From: Chara braunii
Lineage: Eukaryota > Streptophyta > Charophyceae > Charales > Characeae
Assembly (NCBI GenBank): GCA_003427395.1
Contig: BFEA01000195.1
Location: 1,477,504 to 1,505,985, forward strand
Direction: 5' to 3'
DNA: 28,482 nt
Shown one piece after another: positions 9,730 to 18,759 of the stretch (its first letter is position 1; each line of letters opens with the position of its first letter). The position numbers and the translations under genes were made by a program. The notes under the pieces are model-generated. The model saw only the letters and a list, made by a program, of their open reading frames with translations, was not told the DNA's origin and ran no database searches.

Positions 9730-12330
9730 AAGTAGGTCTTGCGCAGCGACTGGTTGGATCCGCGGTTCCTCTTCCGTTTGCTGTCTGGGCTGATTTAGTC
9801 GTCTAGCTGCCTCTGGTTCCGGAGGTGTCCCCCATGCTGCTAACAAGAGTCTGCATAATGTGGTTGTTTGTCCGTTGCCAGCATATTGCAGAAGTCTGCC
9901 ACAAACTTGGCATTGACATCGTCAGTGAGGTAGATGTCCTGAAGTTCTTCTGTTGCGGTGGAGGCCAGCCAGGTGGACGACAGCCACACCACGCCTTGTG
10001 TTGTCAGCAAGGCTGCAGCATCGAGGCCCACCTTGACATCTAGCATCACGATGGAGAAGTGCCAACTTCCTCCCGCTGCTGTAGCTGTCGTCTTTCGTCC
10101 AATGCGCAACCCCGGAATCAGCCGGAAGGGGAAGCAGTCCGCAATGAAGGTTGTAGCGATCCCCTTGATGGCCTCCTTGGTTGTCGGTGAAGCACTGACA
10201 GCGATCGCTGGTATGGCGAGTTGCCCATTGTCCGTGCGTCTGGCCATAAATTTGCACCCTTGCGGTGACAGCATGAAGTACAGCAAAACCAGCTGGTGTC
10301 TAATCATGCTTGCCCCCACTTGACTGCTAGACGGCTGAGCTGCTAGCGGTGCTTTTTGCATATTTGAAGGTGGCGGCAAAGGACCTTGAACAGTTACACC
10401 TTGTGTTGCGGCACTTGCGCTTGAAGTTGTGATGGCAAAGAAGTCAATGTCTCCCTCCTCCTCCTCTCGCATGATTTGGCCATCCCCATCCTCGTTCATC
10501 CGCCTTTGCTTGACCGGGGTGCGCAGAACTAGCCTATGATCTCGCATAGCAGCGTCTGCGGTTCCCTGGCCGACGAAGGGATTCGCTGCTGCCTGTCTCT
10601 GATCCCCGTCCATTTGGTCTGGAACTGCATGCATGCCTGGCTGCATGTGCTCTCGTGGCTCTGTTGTGGGAGCAGGTTGTGTTCTAAATACAGGGATGTT
10701 GTAAGTGTTAAAAGTCTGCAGTGAGGGGGAGAGTTGGGATGGGTGGAAGGTTGGATATCCTGAGGCAGAACTCGTGGTGGCCTGATTGGCCTGATTGGCC
10801 TGATTGGGGCTGGTTAGTGGTGCTGGAGAGGGCGCCGGCTGAAGTGGGAGTGGATGAGGTTCTCTGAGGTGTCCTTGATGAAGGGGGGCTCCAATCTGAA
10901 GTGTCGGTGGTGGGGGGTGGTGTGCGATCGAAACGAGGGGTGGTGATCTGATGAAAGCCGACAAGCTCAGCTGAGGCAGAGCATTATGAGCTTCGCTGGG
11001 CAGGAGAGGTGGCTGTAATATGGCAGCCGCTGGTCTCGCTGCGTGAAGCGCTGGTTGGAGGTAAGTTGAGGTAGGGTCGGTTGTCTGTAAGGGCTGTTGT
11101 GGTGGGAGAGGGTGGTAGGGGACCATTAGTCCTTTTGTGTTTCCATGAGGGATGGGGTGCAGAGAGTTGTTGTGCATGAGGGGGTCAGTGCGTGGTATTG
11201 GGGAAGGGGGTCTGTTATGTCGACTTTGTTGTTGGGAGACTGGGGGGATGGGGGCTCCTTGGGGATGTGGGTGCACTGGATGGCTGAGTGTGATGGGAGG
11301 TGGGATGCGGGGTTGTCTCTGCTGAACTCGAGTGCTCTGTGTCTGGGTACGTGGCGAAGGGGGGGCTTCACGGCCCCCTCTTCGGTTACTCCCGCGACCT
11401 CGACCTCTGGACCTTCTACCGGGTGGCATTGGTTCATTGAACCGTGGGCAATCCGGATCGAATTCGTCATGGAACCACCAGAGGCATTTCTGGCAGAAGA
11501 TGGTATCCTGATTGGCGAATTGAACTCGTAAGAGCTGCCCTGTCAGCCAGCGGAGGGCGATCTACTCTATGAAGTTGTCTCTGACAGAGGGATCGCCGTC
11601 TATTTTGACGTTCCCTAGGCGTGGCTCATCCTCTCTTTTTTCAGGGGGGTGCATGTAGATGATGGGGCCCATCAGCCGTTGGATTGTGTTTCTCAAAGAA
11701 AATATAGCTCCCAGGGGGACTCTGAGGGCTATGATTATGAATTTCGCTGCAGATTCCGCATCTCTGAGCTGATCCAGCTCATGTTGTGTCATCCAAGGAC
11801 AGAAGGTCACTCTGACCGGACCGTCTCTTGTAGGGATGAATTGAGAGCCCTTGGTAATCATCCACTGTGCGATCTGCTGTGTTCGTGCCACATAGGACAT
11901 TACATTGGGTCCCTCCCCATGCGTGCGCCCTCTCTTGCATGTCGGGTTGAAAATTGACATCCTCGAACCATGCGTCCTCATAGATGCGGATGAACTGTTC
12001 CCGCTGTGCTACCAAAAAAGTGGCTGCTCTTGAGTCGAAAATAACGATAACGGTCCTCTCTTTTAACCAAGCTACGGTAGCCACGTCGACCTTTTCACTT
12101 TAGTTAAGGTAACCCACCCCATCCACGATTTCTACCTCCCCATGAGAGAAGGATGTCTCTGGAAAGAGACCATCATCGTAGCAGCCATCGAGGAGGCTAC
12201 GGATTCTCAAATGATCATCGAATGGGGCTGGTATCTGCGAAGGGCCTGCCATGGTGCCTGCTTGGTGGTCTGGATAGTTCCCGGCTCTAAACGGGTCGTT
12301 TCTGCTCATTGTGGGGTCAGGCTGCGGCAA
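9727..12330 (-). pseudogene. element 1 ORF1: nucleic-acid-binding protein (broken)
   Basis: ORF1 proteins of plant LINEs bind element RNA in the RNP. The earliest ATG in the open region is at 12309 (MSRNDPF). The order is an N-terminal acidic stretch (DDGLFPE), a DUF4283-like region (AWLKERTVIVIF to PRLGNVKID), the knuckle CQKCLWWFHDEFDPDC (CX2CX4HX6C), an RGRGRG-type basic tract, about 300 residues rich in P, Q, H and S, and a conserved C-terminal domain of about 150 residues shared with element 2. Breaks are a TAA at 12100, a frameshift near 11940, a TAG at 11562 and, near 9846, another frameshift with a TAG at 9840. After that point the homologous frame is that of ORF2. The C-terminal domain resembles a Nudix fold without the catalytic box; this is only a structural guess. 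Confidence 0.8.
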
Positions 12331-12770
12331 GGCAATATCTCGACTGAAAGGGCAGGTGTAGGATTGTTGGACGAGGTCAGGGCAGTTAGGGTGGGGTTGG
12401 CCTATCGCATTTGCTAGCCCAATATTGGCCTATCCTGGAGTAGGAGTGACAAATGGCGTGGTTTCAGTAGCGGGGGGAACGGGTGTAAAGGCGAGGTTGG
12501 ACACGTGGGATTATGCCAGGTATTGACGCTACGAGGGGATAGACTATGTGTACGGGAGAAGGGGCAAGGTTGGATTTGTTGGTTTGTGTCACTTATCGAC
12601 TTTACTAGGGACATTCGTATATGGTTGGGCGCAATGATTTTTACGGGATCGCAACGGAAGGGTAGGTTCAAAGGTAGCCGATTCAGTGGGGTGGTGGGCA
12701 GAGAGGCAAGGCGAGTAGAATCGAGTATACATGTTAACTAAACGGTGGGGGATAGATAGGTTCGCCGAAA
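12331..12770 (-). other. element 1 5' region upstream of ORF1
   Basis: No further protein similarity is visible. The sequence is G-rich on + (C-rich on the element strand). It is probably 5' UTR or the lost start of ORF1, because the homologous region of element 2 also extends upstream without an obvious ATG. Confidence 0.45.
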
Positions 12771-13265
12771 GCAATGGTTGACCAATCGTTCATAGTCACG
12801 ACAAGGGCATATGTAGGGGGGGGGAGGGGGGGGGGGGGGAGTCTGCTACGATGGTGAGTACGGGACGAGAGCATAGGAGTGTGGTCGGAGTTGGTGGGTT
12901 AGATTGCGAGTGCGGAAGAAGGGGAGGGGGGAGACGGTGTCACTGGGGTCAAGGGTTGAGTGGGCGTTGATGGTCACGAAGAGGGCAAAGTCGGGGGGGG
13001 GGGGGAGGGATGCCTATTGCGATGATGAGTGCGAGACATGTTTACGGAAAGATGGTGGAAGTATAGATGTGGAATTGCAATAGTTATCCACACGACAGGC
13101 AAGTTTGCATGTGGGGGGGCGCGGTGATTTGCGCAGGTGGACGTGTTGGGGGAGGTGGATTTCAGAAGAGCTGGTATGCCGACGGGTAAGAGTGGCAACA
13201 CCACCGAGGTGAAGGGTTGACTAGGCGCTAGTAGTAGCGACAAGAATAGATGTACTAGTGTGCGA
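12771..13265 (-). repeat. degenerate tandem monomers with G-runs, 5' region of element 1
   Basis: Units beginning near 12773 (AATGGTTGAC), 12951 (AAGGGTTGAG), 13077 (AATAGTTATC) and 13212 (AAGGGTTGAC) continue with CACGACAAGGGCA or a similar block. The first three then have a G-run, and at least two continue with GATGGTGAGTACGGGAC or GATGATGAGTGCGAGAC. Spacings are about 178, 126 and 135 bases. G-runs at 12818-12839 and 12993-13005 could form G-quadruplexes on the + strand. Tandem 5' monomers often act as LINE promoters; that role is inferred here. Confidence 0.5.
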
Positions 13266-13330
13266 ATGACATGTCTGCGAGGGGAAAGTGATTTAGGAAA
13301 AAGACGAGGGTTGCCATTGCAGTGCACATC

Positions 13331-13569
13331 ACCTGGTCTTGCATGCAGTTGAACTCTTATGTGTGGGTTAGAAGTTGCCGAGGGAGATCAACTGTTAAAG
13401 CTTTCGCCCTAGTAGTCAGGCTGGGTTGCAGCAGTGCTCGTCGGGGACAGGGCGTCAACGCCTGTCCGTATTACTCATAGATCACATGGATGTTGATGTT
13501 AACTAACTCGACCACTCCCCCCCCTGCCCCCCCTGTTTCCTTTGAGACGGGTTGGCTTGGCGATGGATG
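13331..13569. other. spacer between element 1 and R copy, no gene
   Basis: No gene is seen. A C-rich tract lies at 13517-13540, and CAGGGCGTCAACGCCTGTCC near 13448 contains a short imperfect inverted repeat. The true 5' end of element 1 may lie here. Confidence 0.4.
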
Positions 13570-13872
13570 CTAGGCAGGGTCGCGGGCGATGCTCACTTTC
13601 CCCGGCTTCGTGCCCACTTGGTGAGTGGCAAGACCAGTTCCCCTGAACCGGTAGTGCTGTGGCTGAGCGCTCCGCGCCAGCCGTAGCGCCTCCCCAAAAA
13701 TGCATGGCGCCAAAACCTTTTCTCTTTTTGGCCGCCCAAAGCTCGGCCCTTCGGTACTACAGGCCCGAATGTCTTCAACTTGGGTGAAAGGCGCCTTCGC
13801 GCCGTGACCACAGCTCCCTTGGCCGGTACTTACCGGTTGATGAATTTGGTGCTGGTTTTGCACCAGATTCAA
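13570..13872 (+). repeat. repeat R, unoccupied copy
   Basis: This is a GC-rich unclassified sequence. Its left half (CCGGCTTCGTGCC, then GTGGCA, ACCAGT and AACCGGTAG, then GGCGCCAAAACCTTTT) matches 21985-22104. Its right half (TTTTGGCCGCCCA, GGTACTAC, GGCCC, AATGTCTTC, then a hairpin ending CACCAGATTCA) matches 27346-27480. The two halves are contiguous here and are separated by element 3 there, so this copy shows the empty site. No LTR, tRNA-type box B or protein is recognised. Minus-strand open frames of about 100 codons cross it but are not preserved in the other copy. It may be a SINE-like or other short element. Confidence 0.65.
13841..13871. repeat. 12-bp hairpin at the right end of R
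   Basis: TGAATTTGGTGC (13841-13852) pairs with GCACCAGATTCA (13860-13871), with eleven Watson-Crick pairs and one T-G wobble around a 7-base loop. The second copy (27448-27482) keeps the hairpin, and the wobble is replaced by a C-G pair. Confidence 0.75.
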
Positions 13873-13918
13873 AAAAAGAGCAGAGTCTTTCCGTAAAGAG
13901 CAAAAGAAACTTCGCTGA

Positions 13919-13950
13919 GATTGGAACGATACTTAGAATTAGCACTGACC
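13919..13950 (+). pseudogene. short U6 snRNA-like fragment
   Basis: ATTGGAACGATAC (from 13920) is identical to the U6 segment upstream of the ACAGAGA box. It is followed by TTAGAATTAGCA, close to the U6 AGAAGATTAGCA segment but lacking ACAGAGA itself. The match fades after ACTGACC. It lies about 50 bases beyond the R copy. It is a remnant, not a functional snRNA gene, and chance cannot be excluded for so short a stretch. Confidence 0.5.
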
Positions 13951-13989
13951 TCAACGAAGCACAAAGAGCGGCCTCACCACTGTACTCGC

Positions 13990-14113
13990 GAAACGCGAAA
14001 ATGTCGATATGGAGTGCGCCCAAGAAGTAGCCACTCATATGATGCCAGCTGTTGCGGAGTGCGCCCAGGTAGCACATCTCGATTGGTAGAAGGCGCCAAC
14101 GCCAAAACCTTTT
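13990..14113 (+). repeat. left part of an R-like repeat flanking element 2 (diverged)
   Basis: The stretch ends GGCGCCAACGCCAAAACCTTTT, the same end as the left half of R, and then CAATG and the poly(T) of element 2. It shares GTAGAA followed by CGCCAAAACC with the flank of element 1. GGAGTGCGCCCA is repeated at about 14014 and 14054. Upstream similarity to the intact R copy is weak. Confidence 0.5.
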
Positions 14114-14138
14114 CAATGTTTTTTTTTTTTTTTTTTTT

Positions 14139-14496
14139 AAAGGAACACATTCAGATTCATTACGAAAAATTGGATTGACTGAGGTCGGGGTCCTCATAAC
14201 TCAACCCGGGGTTATCCCGGCAGCATCAGCCGGTTTAGCTTATGCCAAACTACCATTATCATTCCTCCCCTTCCTACCACCTACCAACCATTCTCCATCC
14301 AACCATTCCTACTTTTGAAGACCACTAAACTTTCCTATCGACTAAAGGCTACCCCCGGAGTCTACAGGACTCGGATTCTACAGACTCCCCTCTCCACGAT
14401 CCTAGCCCGGATCGGTTGGCCTCCTGCGGCCTCTACCCAATATACTACTTTCCCCACCGAGAGGGCAGGTGGGGATAGGGCAGTGCCACTGTCCAA
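14139..14496 (-). other. element 2 3' UTR
   Basis: This non-coding stretch lies between the ORF2 stop and the tail. The tail-proximal 100 bases match element 1. The rest, rich in purines on the element strand, is not shared. Confidence 0.8.
14181..14233 (-). promoter_or_regulatory. paired 3'-UTR hairpins of element 2
   Basis: Hairpin B is GAGG (14181-14184) with CCTC (14192-14195). Hairpin A is CCGGC (14217-14221), loop AGCATCA, then GCCGG (14229-14233), a perfect 5-bp stem. An alternative stem CCGGG/CCCGG (14206-14220) competes with A. The spacing between B and A is the same as in element 1 (21 bases). Confidence 0.6.
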
Positions 14497-17400
14497 TCAT
14501 TCCCTGAGCCAGGACGAAAACACCAGTTTTCCTTCTACACTTACCCCTACCAATTGACTGTTTCTTGCCCATGTGGACAGAAACCAAGTCCTACCGCCCG
14601 GGGATCTCCCTTTGTCCGCTTTGCGGTGCCAATCAACCAAAATCATGGTTCAAATCAGTGCCTTCACTTTCCGCTTGACAGTCTCATCTGCCTGCCATTC
14701 GTCTTTGAACATAATTTGGTTGTGGTCCTCCCAAATTATCCACATCACCGCTGACCTGATCGCCTGAGCCATGTACCCGCAACCCTTTTTTGAGAAAAAA
14801 AGTGGAGGGAGGTGGCCAGTAGCTATCCACTCCCTATCCCATACCAATGCTGATCCCAAATTCTGTCAGTGCCCAACCCACCATCTCCAAATTCTCTTCG
14901 AGGTTGGATAGTCCCAAATTAAGTGGAGAATTGTTTCTTCTTCTCTATTTTCGCATCTGGGACAGGTTCTCCTGATCTGCATTCCTCTGTCGGCCAACCA
15001 GGTTGCTGACGGGATAGCCGAATGGGATAACAACCAGAGGAGGCCCGGAAACTTGATGCTCGGGAGCAGAGGTAGCTGTGCCCAGAGAACCTCCATCAGT
15101 CTTTCGGATGGGGGGGCGGGCAGTAAGAAAGTTCGTGTAGCTCGCTCCTTAATCTCTGGGACATATGATCTCGATGCGCTCAAGATCTTTCTTCCCATGC
15201 CAGAGGTATAATGCGCCAGAGAGTTATTGTTCCGACTAATCTCCTCCCACTTGATCGAGGCTGGATCCAGCCTGAGCTTGCTGATTTCTTTCCCATTCTG
15301 AACAACCCTCCAATCCTCCCTCTCATGTTTTCTTCCCATACTAATCACTCTGATCATGTTCCAATTATGAATTGCTGTAACTTTGTCCTCCCCATTGTTC
15401 CCTAGTTTTCCTTCAACCCCCTCAAGGGGTTGTACGTCCCATCTGTACACTCTCCACTCCCCTTCCTCCAGTTGTTCCTCGACTCTGTAACAGGAGTTCA
15501 TTCCTCCACCTATTGTGGCCTCCTTATACCAGGCATTCTTCACTAGCTCTTCTCCCTAACTCAATAACGCCAGCCAGTTTGGTGGGATAGCCTCTATCAA
15601 TGCTGACAGTTTCTCGCCCACTCCACTCAATTTCCCCAATTTGAGTCGAACCTCCCTTTCTGTCTTCCACTCCAATCGCTCCTCCTCCCATATGTCTTGC
15701 ACCTTCGATATACCCCTTTCCACCCACTTCCTTCCAAAGTTTCTTTTTGATGCCGCTACCGCAGAAAAGGGGAGCCCGCCCGTTCTGAGGATCCTCTTAT
15801 TATCAAACAGGGTCTAGGTTAACACTTCTTCCTTGACTGTCGGCATAGGCAATTTCCTCGACTTGAGTTTCCTCCATGCTATCCACCACGCCAGACCGAT
15901 CGCCGATCTTGGTCTGCGATTTCCAAATGAGGCCATCCGGAGGCAAGTCGAGACATCCTCTGGTCTGCTGAGCTGAAACTCTTGTTGTAGGATATGCAGC
16001 ATGATGTCTAACCAATTTCTTCTTTCTGCTTGCATTACCACCTTCATAATCCACTTGCCTAGAAGAGACATGGTTTGTCTTTCCGGATCAATTATTTCTA
16101 GACCACCCTCCTCTCTAGGGATCGCCACTTTATCTTATGCTACTTTGGAAATGTATCTGTCCTGTTCCTCCACCCGTGGCTTCCACAAACATTTGGTCGC
16201 CGCTGCTTTCAACTTATGGATCGTTGGCTTGGTTATCAGCAAGACTGCAGCAATATGCTAAAGCAACGAGAAGACCACCGCAGTAGTCACCATTGCACTA
16301 CCCATCAGCGATAACTCTGGGGTCGCTTTGCATTTAGAGATACTTGCTTCTACTCTCCCGAGCAGGATGGTGTCTTGTGCTGGGTGGATGTTCGTCAGGG
16401 ATACTTGGACTCCCAAATACCTCTCTGATTCACTCTCGTTGATTCTTTTCATCGTCCAGTCATCCGGCCGGGCAAACTGAGAAGGTAAGAAGTACAAGGA
16501 CTTGTCCCAGTTGACTCTGGCCTTTGAAAGGTCTGAGTATTGGTCTAACAGGGTTTTTGCTGGCGCAGTTGATTTTTTTGTGGTCTCCATAATTAGCAGA
16601 AGATCGTCCGCAATTGCTCCTACGAGAACCTCCACCTCATCTCTCAATCTCAGACCTTTGACCAGGGGTGTTGTCTGGAGGGAGTTCAAGAAGACTTCCA
16701 TTTGAAGCACAAACAGCAGGGGGGTCATCAGACACCCCTGCTTCAGAGACCGTGAGAGCTCAAAATTCTGAGACTGCCTTCTATTTACTAGCATCGAGGC
16801 CGTGGAGTGACAGTACATTGCATCTATCCAGCTGGGAAAAGGAGCCCCGAAGTTCATGTACTCCAGCGTTGCTAGGACAAACGACCAATTGACACGGTCG
16901 TATGCTTTTTCCAGGTCCAACATGGCCACCATTACTTGCCTCTTCTCTTTACTGATCACTTCTAGTGCTCCCATCGCGACTAAGATGTTTTCCGCAATAG
17001 ACCTTCCCTTCATGAAGGCGCCGTAGTCCGCACACACCAGCTCTGGAAGAACCTTCGCCAACCTCCTGGAGAGGGCTTCTGCCAGGATCTTATATGCAAC
17101 ATTCAGCAGGGAGATCGGCCTCCAGTTCCTCACATTTTGCTTGTCTCCCTTCTTGTACACTAGTGTAATTGTCCCTCTGTACATGTCCTCTGTCAGTCTC
17201 CCTCCTTCCAATACCTTGTTGAAAATTCTAAGCAGGATTGGTCCCACTTGTTCCCAGGTTGCTTCGTAAAATTCAACGAGTAGTCCATCATCCCTTGGTG
17301 TCTTACCCCTTGCCATGCTCTTCACCGCCTCCTGGAGTTCCTGCAGAGTTAGTGGGAGATCCAGCAGCTGTCGTTGATGCGGCAGTGCGACACTAGCCTT

Positions 17401-18757
17401 TTGTCTGTGTTTTTCCACAGATCCACCTCTTGCCTCATTTCCGCCAACGACACTGCCGGAGACCTTCTTGAGGTCAGAATGTTACTGTAATAAGTCATTG
17501 CATACTCAACCATGGTCTTTGTGTCCTCAGCCAAGTCTGCCTGCGCGTTGAAAGAATGTTTCAGTGTACGAATGATCCCATGTGACCAGGGGGGGCACAA
17601 CCTCTTGAAGGTGTCCTTCGTCATTCGATCCAGTCGCGTCATACCGCGCTTCTTGGCCCTCCTTGCCCAAACCTCTTGCTGTTCTACCTACAAGAGTTCC
17701 CATTTGCTCGGCCATTTGTCCCTGCGATGCTCCCAGTACATGTCTGTATTTGGATCTTTTCCAATCTGTTGTTCCGCCTCCTGCACCATTCTTCTGCAGT
17801 CCTCTTCCTCCCCTCGTCGTTCCTTGGCCAAAATTCTGGAAACAATGTCCATTGCCTTAGTCACCATTTGAAAACCCACTTGTACCCACTCCTCTTCTGA
17901 GCTGAACCACTCCCTTGTTTTTTCCCAATCTTCCCAGTGCCTGCTGCACAATTCGAGGACTGCCGGATTTTTCAAGTTCTCGGTATTTAGCTGAAAATAT
18001 CCTTTTTCCTTTCGACTATTCGTCCCTACTCTGAAGACCGCTTTTACTGGCCAATGGTCTGACATTGGGTGTGGGACAATCTCCACCTCTGAAACTGCGT
18101 CCCAGGCTTCCCCCTTCGCCAACAACAAATCTAGTCTGCGCTTAGGAGGTGCTGTGTTCCCACTGCGCTGGGCCGAGTGCCACGTGTATTCCTATGCCTC
18201 TGGGTGGATACAGCGATAGGAGTTCGTCAGTTCGTAAGTGGCCATTAACTATTCCAGCAGGACCGCATCTTCCTTCCTTGGTCCAGGGATGGGAGAGTCC
18301 AATCCTGGGCACAACAATGTGTTTAGGTCCCCTGCGATAACCATGTGATCAGCTTCAGGGATTACATTCGGTAAGTCCCTGAAGAAGGACCTGCGTTCTC
18401 TTGGAGTGGTTGGGGCATAGATCGACATTAAAACCCATATCTGCCCTGCAAAACGGAAACGCACCCACACCCATTGGCCCCAGACATCATATTGGCTTTC
18501 CAAGATCACAACTTCCAAACTGCTATGAATCAAGATAGCATTCCTCCCTTTGTCTCATCAGCTGGAGCCCACCATTGTGGTCCTCGCCACCATGTTCTTG
18601 TGTGGTCTATCTTGTCCTTGTCCAACTTTGTTTCTTGGAGAAAAATCACCTGCACACGTTTTGTATGCACCCAGGTCTTCAGCCTTGATTTTTTGTGCCT
18701 TCCAGTTGTATCCCCCAATCCCCTAAAGTTCAATGTCGCCATGTGGACCTTATCCAT
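14497..18757 (-). pseudogene. element 2 ORF2: endonuclease-reverse transcriptase (nine stops, two frameshifts)
   Basis: The start is the ATG at 18757, overlapping the ORF1 stop; the natural stop is after FSSWLRE. A frameshift lies near 18540 inside the endonuclease, and another near 17400 between the linker and the RT. Premature stops are at 18249, 18192, 17688, 16258, 16135, 15814, 15556, 14866 and 14650. Visible motifs are LNFRGLG (usually WNVRGLG), QETK, GDLN (usually GDFN), SDHWP (usually SDHRP), YKKGDK, NWRPIS, GAFMKGRSIAEN, MLDLEKAYD, LKQGC, AIADD and the zf-RVT-like CPRCENREEETILHLIWDY, where the last zinc Cys is Tyr. Several endonuclease changes hit residues that are normally conserved, so the copy was inactive apart from the stops. 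It holds the only copy of VNW-D-K with an intact Trp. Confidence 0.9.
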
Positions 18758-18759
18758 TA
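18755..18759 (-). promoter_or_regulatory. UAAUG stop-start overlap between ORF1 and ORF2
   Basis: On the element strand the ORF1 stop TAA (18759-18757) shares its last A with the ORF2 ATG (18757-18755). Termination-reinitiation at UAAUG is known from the SART1 LINE of silkworm. In element 1 the aligned ATG (9729) is preceded by TT, giving TTATGA, where a TGA in the ORF1 frame overlaps the ATG instead. Coupled translation is an inference. Confidence 0.7.

Larger units (their letters stand above)
4998..13330 (-). mobile_element. LINE element 1 (non-LTR retrotransposon, degenerate)
   Basis: Read on the minus strand the element has, in order, a 5' region with tandem monomers, ORF1, ORF2, a 3' UTR and a poly(A) tail (poly-T at 4998-5015 on +). 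There are no LTRs, integrase or protease. The endonuclease-RT order places it among APE-type LINEs, probably the plant L1-like or RTE/L1 branch. The 5' limit is not visible; 13330 is a working boundary at the end of the monomer region. No right half of R is recognisable at the 5' end, so no target-site duplication could be assigned. Both ORFs are disrupted and the copy cannot move by itself. Confidence 0.85.

Noticed and set aside
9727-12330. gag gene of an LTR retrotransposon
   Set aside because: The zinc knuckle alone would allow it, but it is followed by an endonuclease-RT without protease, integrase, RNase H or LTRs, and by a poly(A) tail.
13825-13836. U1 snRNA 5' end (GTACTTACCGG resembles ACUUACCUG)
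   Set aside because: The match is only about 8 bases and nothing downstream resembles U1.
13775-14197. 140-codon minus-strand open frame as a host gene
   Set aside because: It crosses the poly(A) of element 2, the R copy and a U6-like fragment. Its frame is not preserved in the other R copy.
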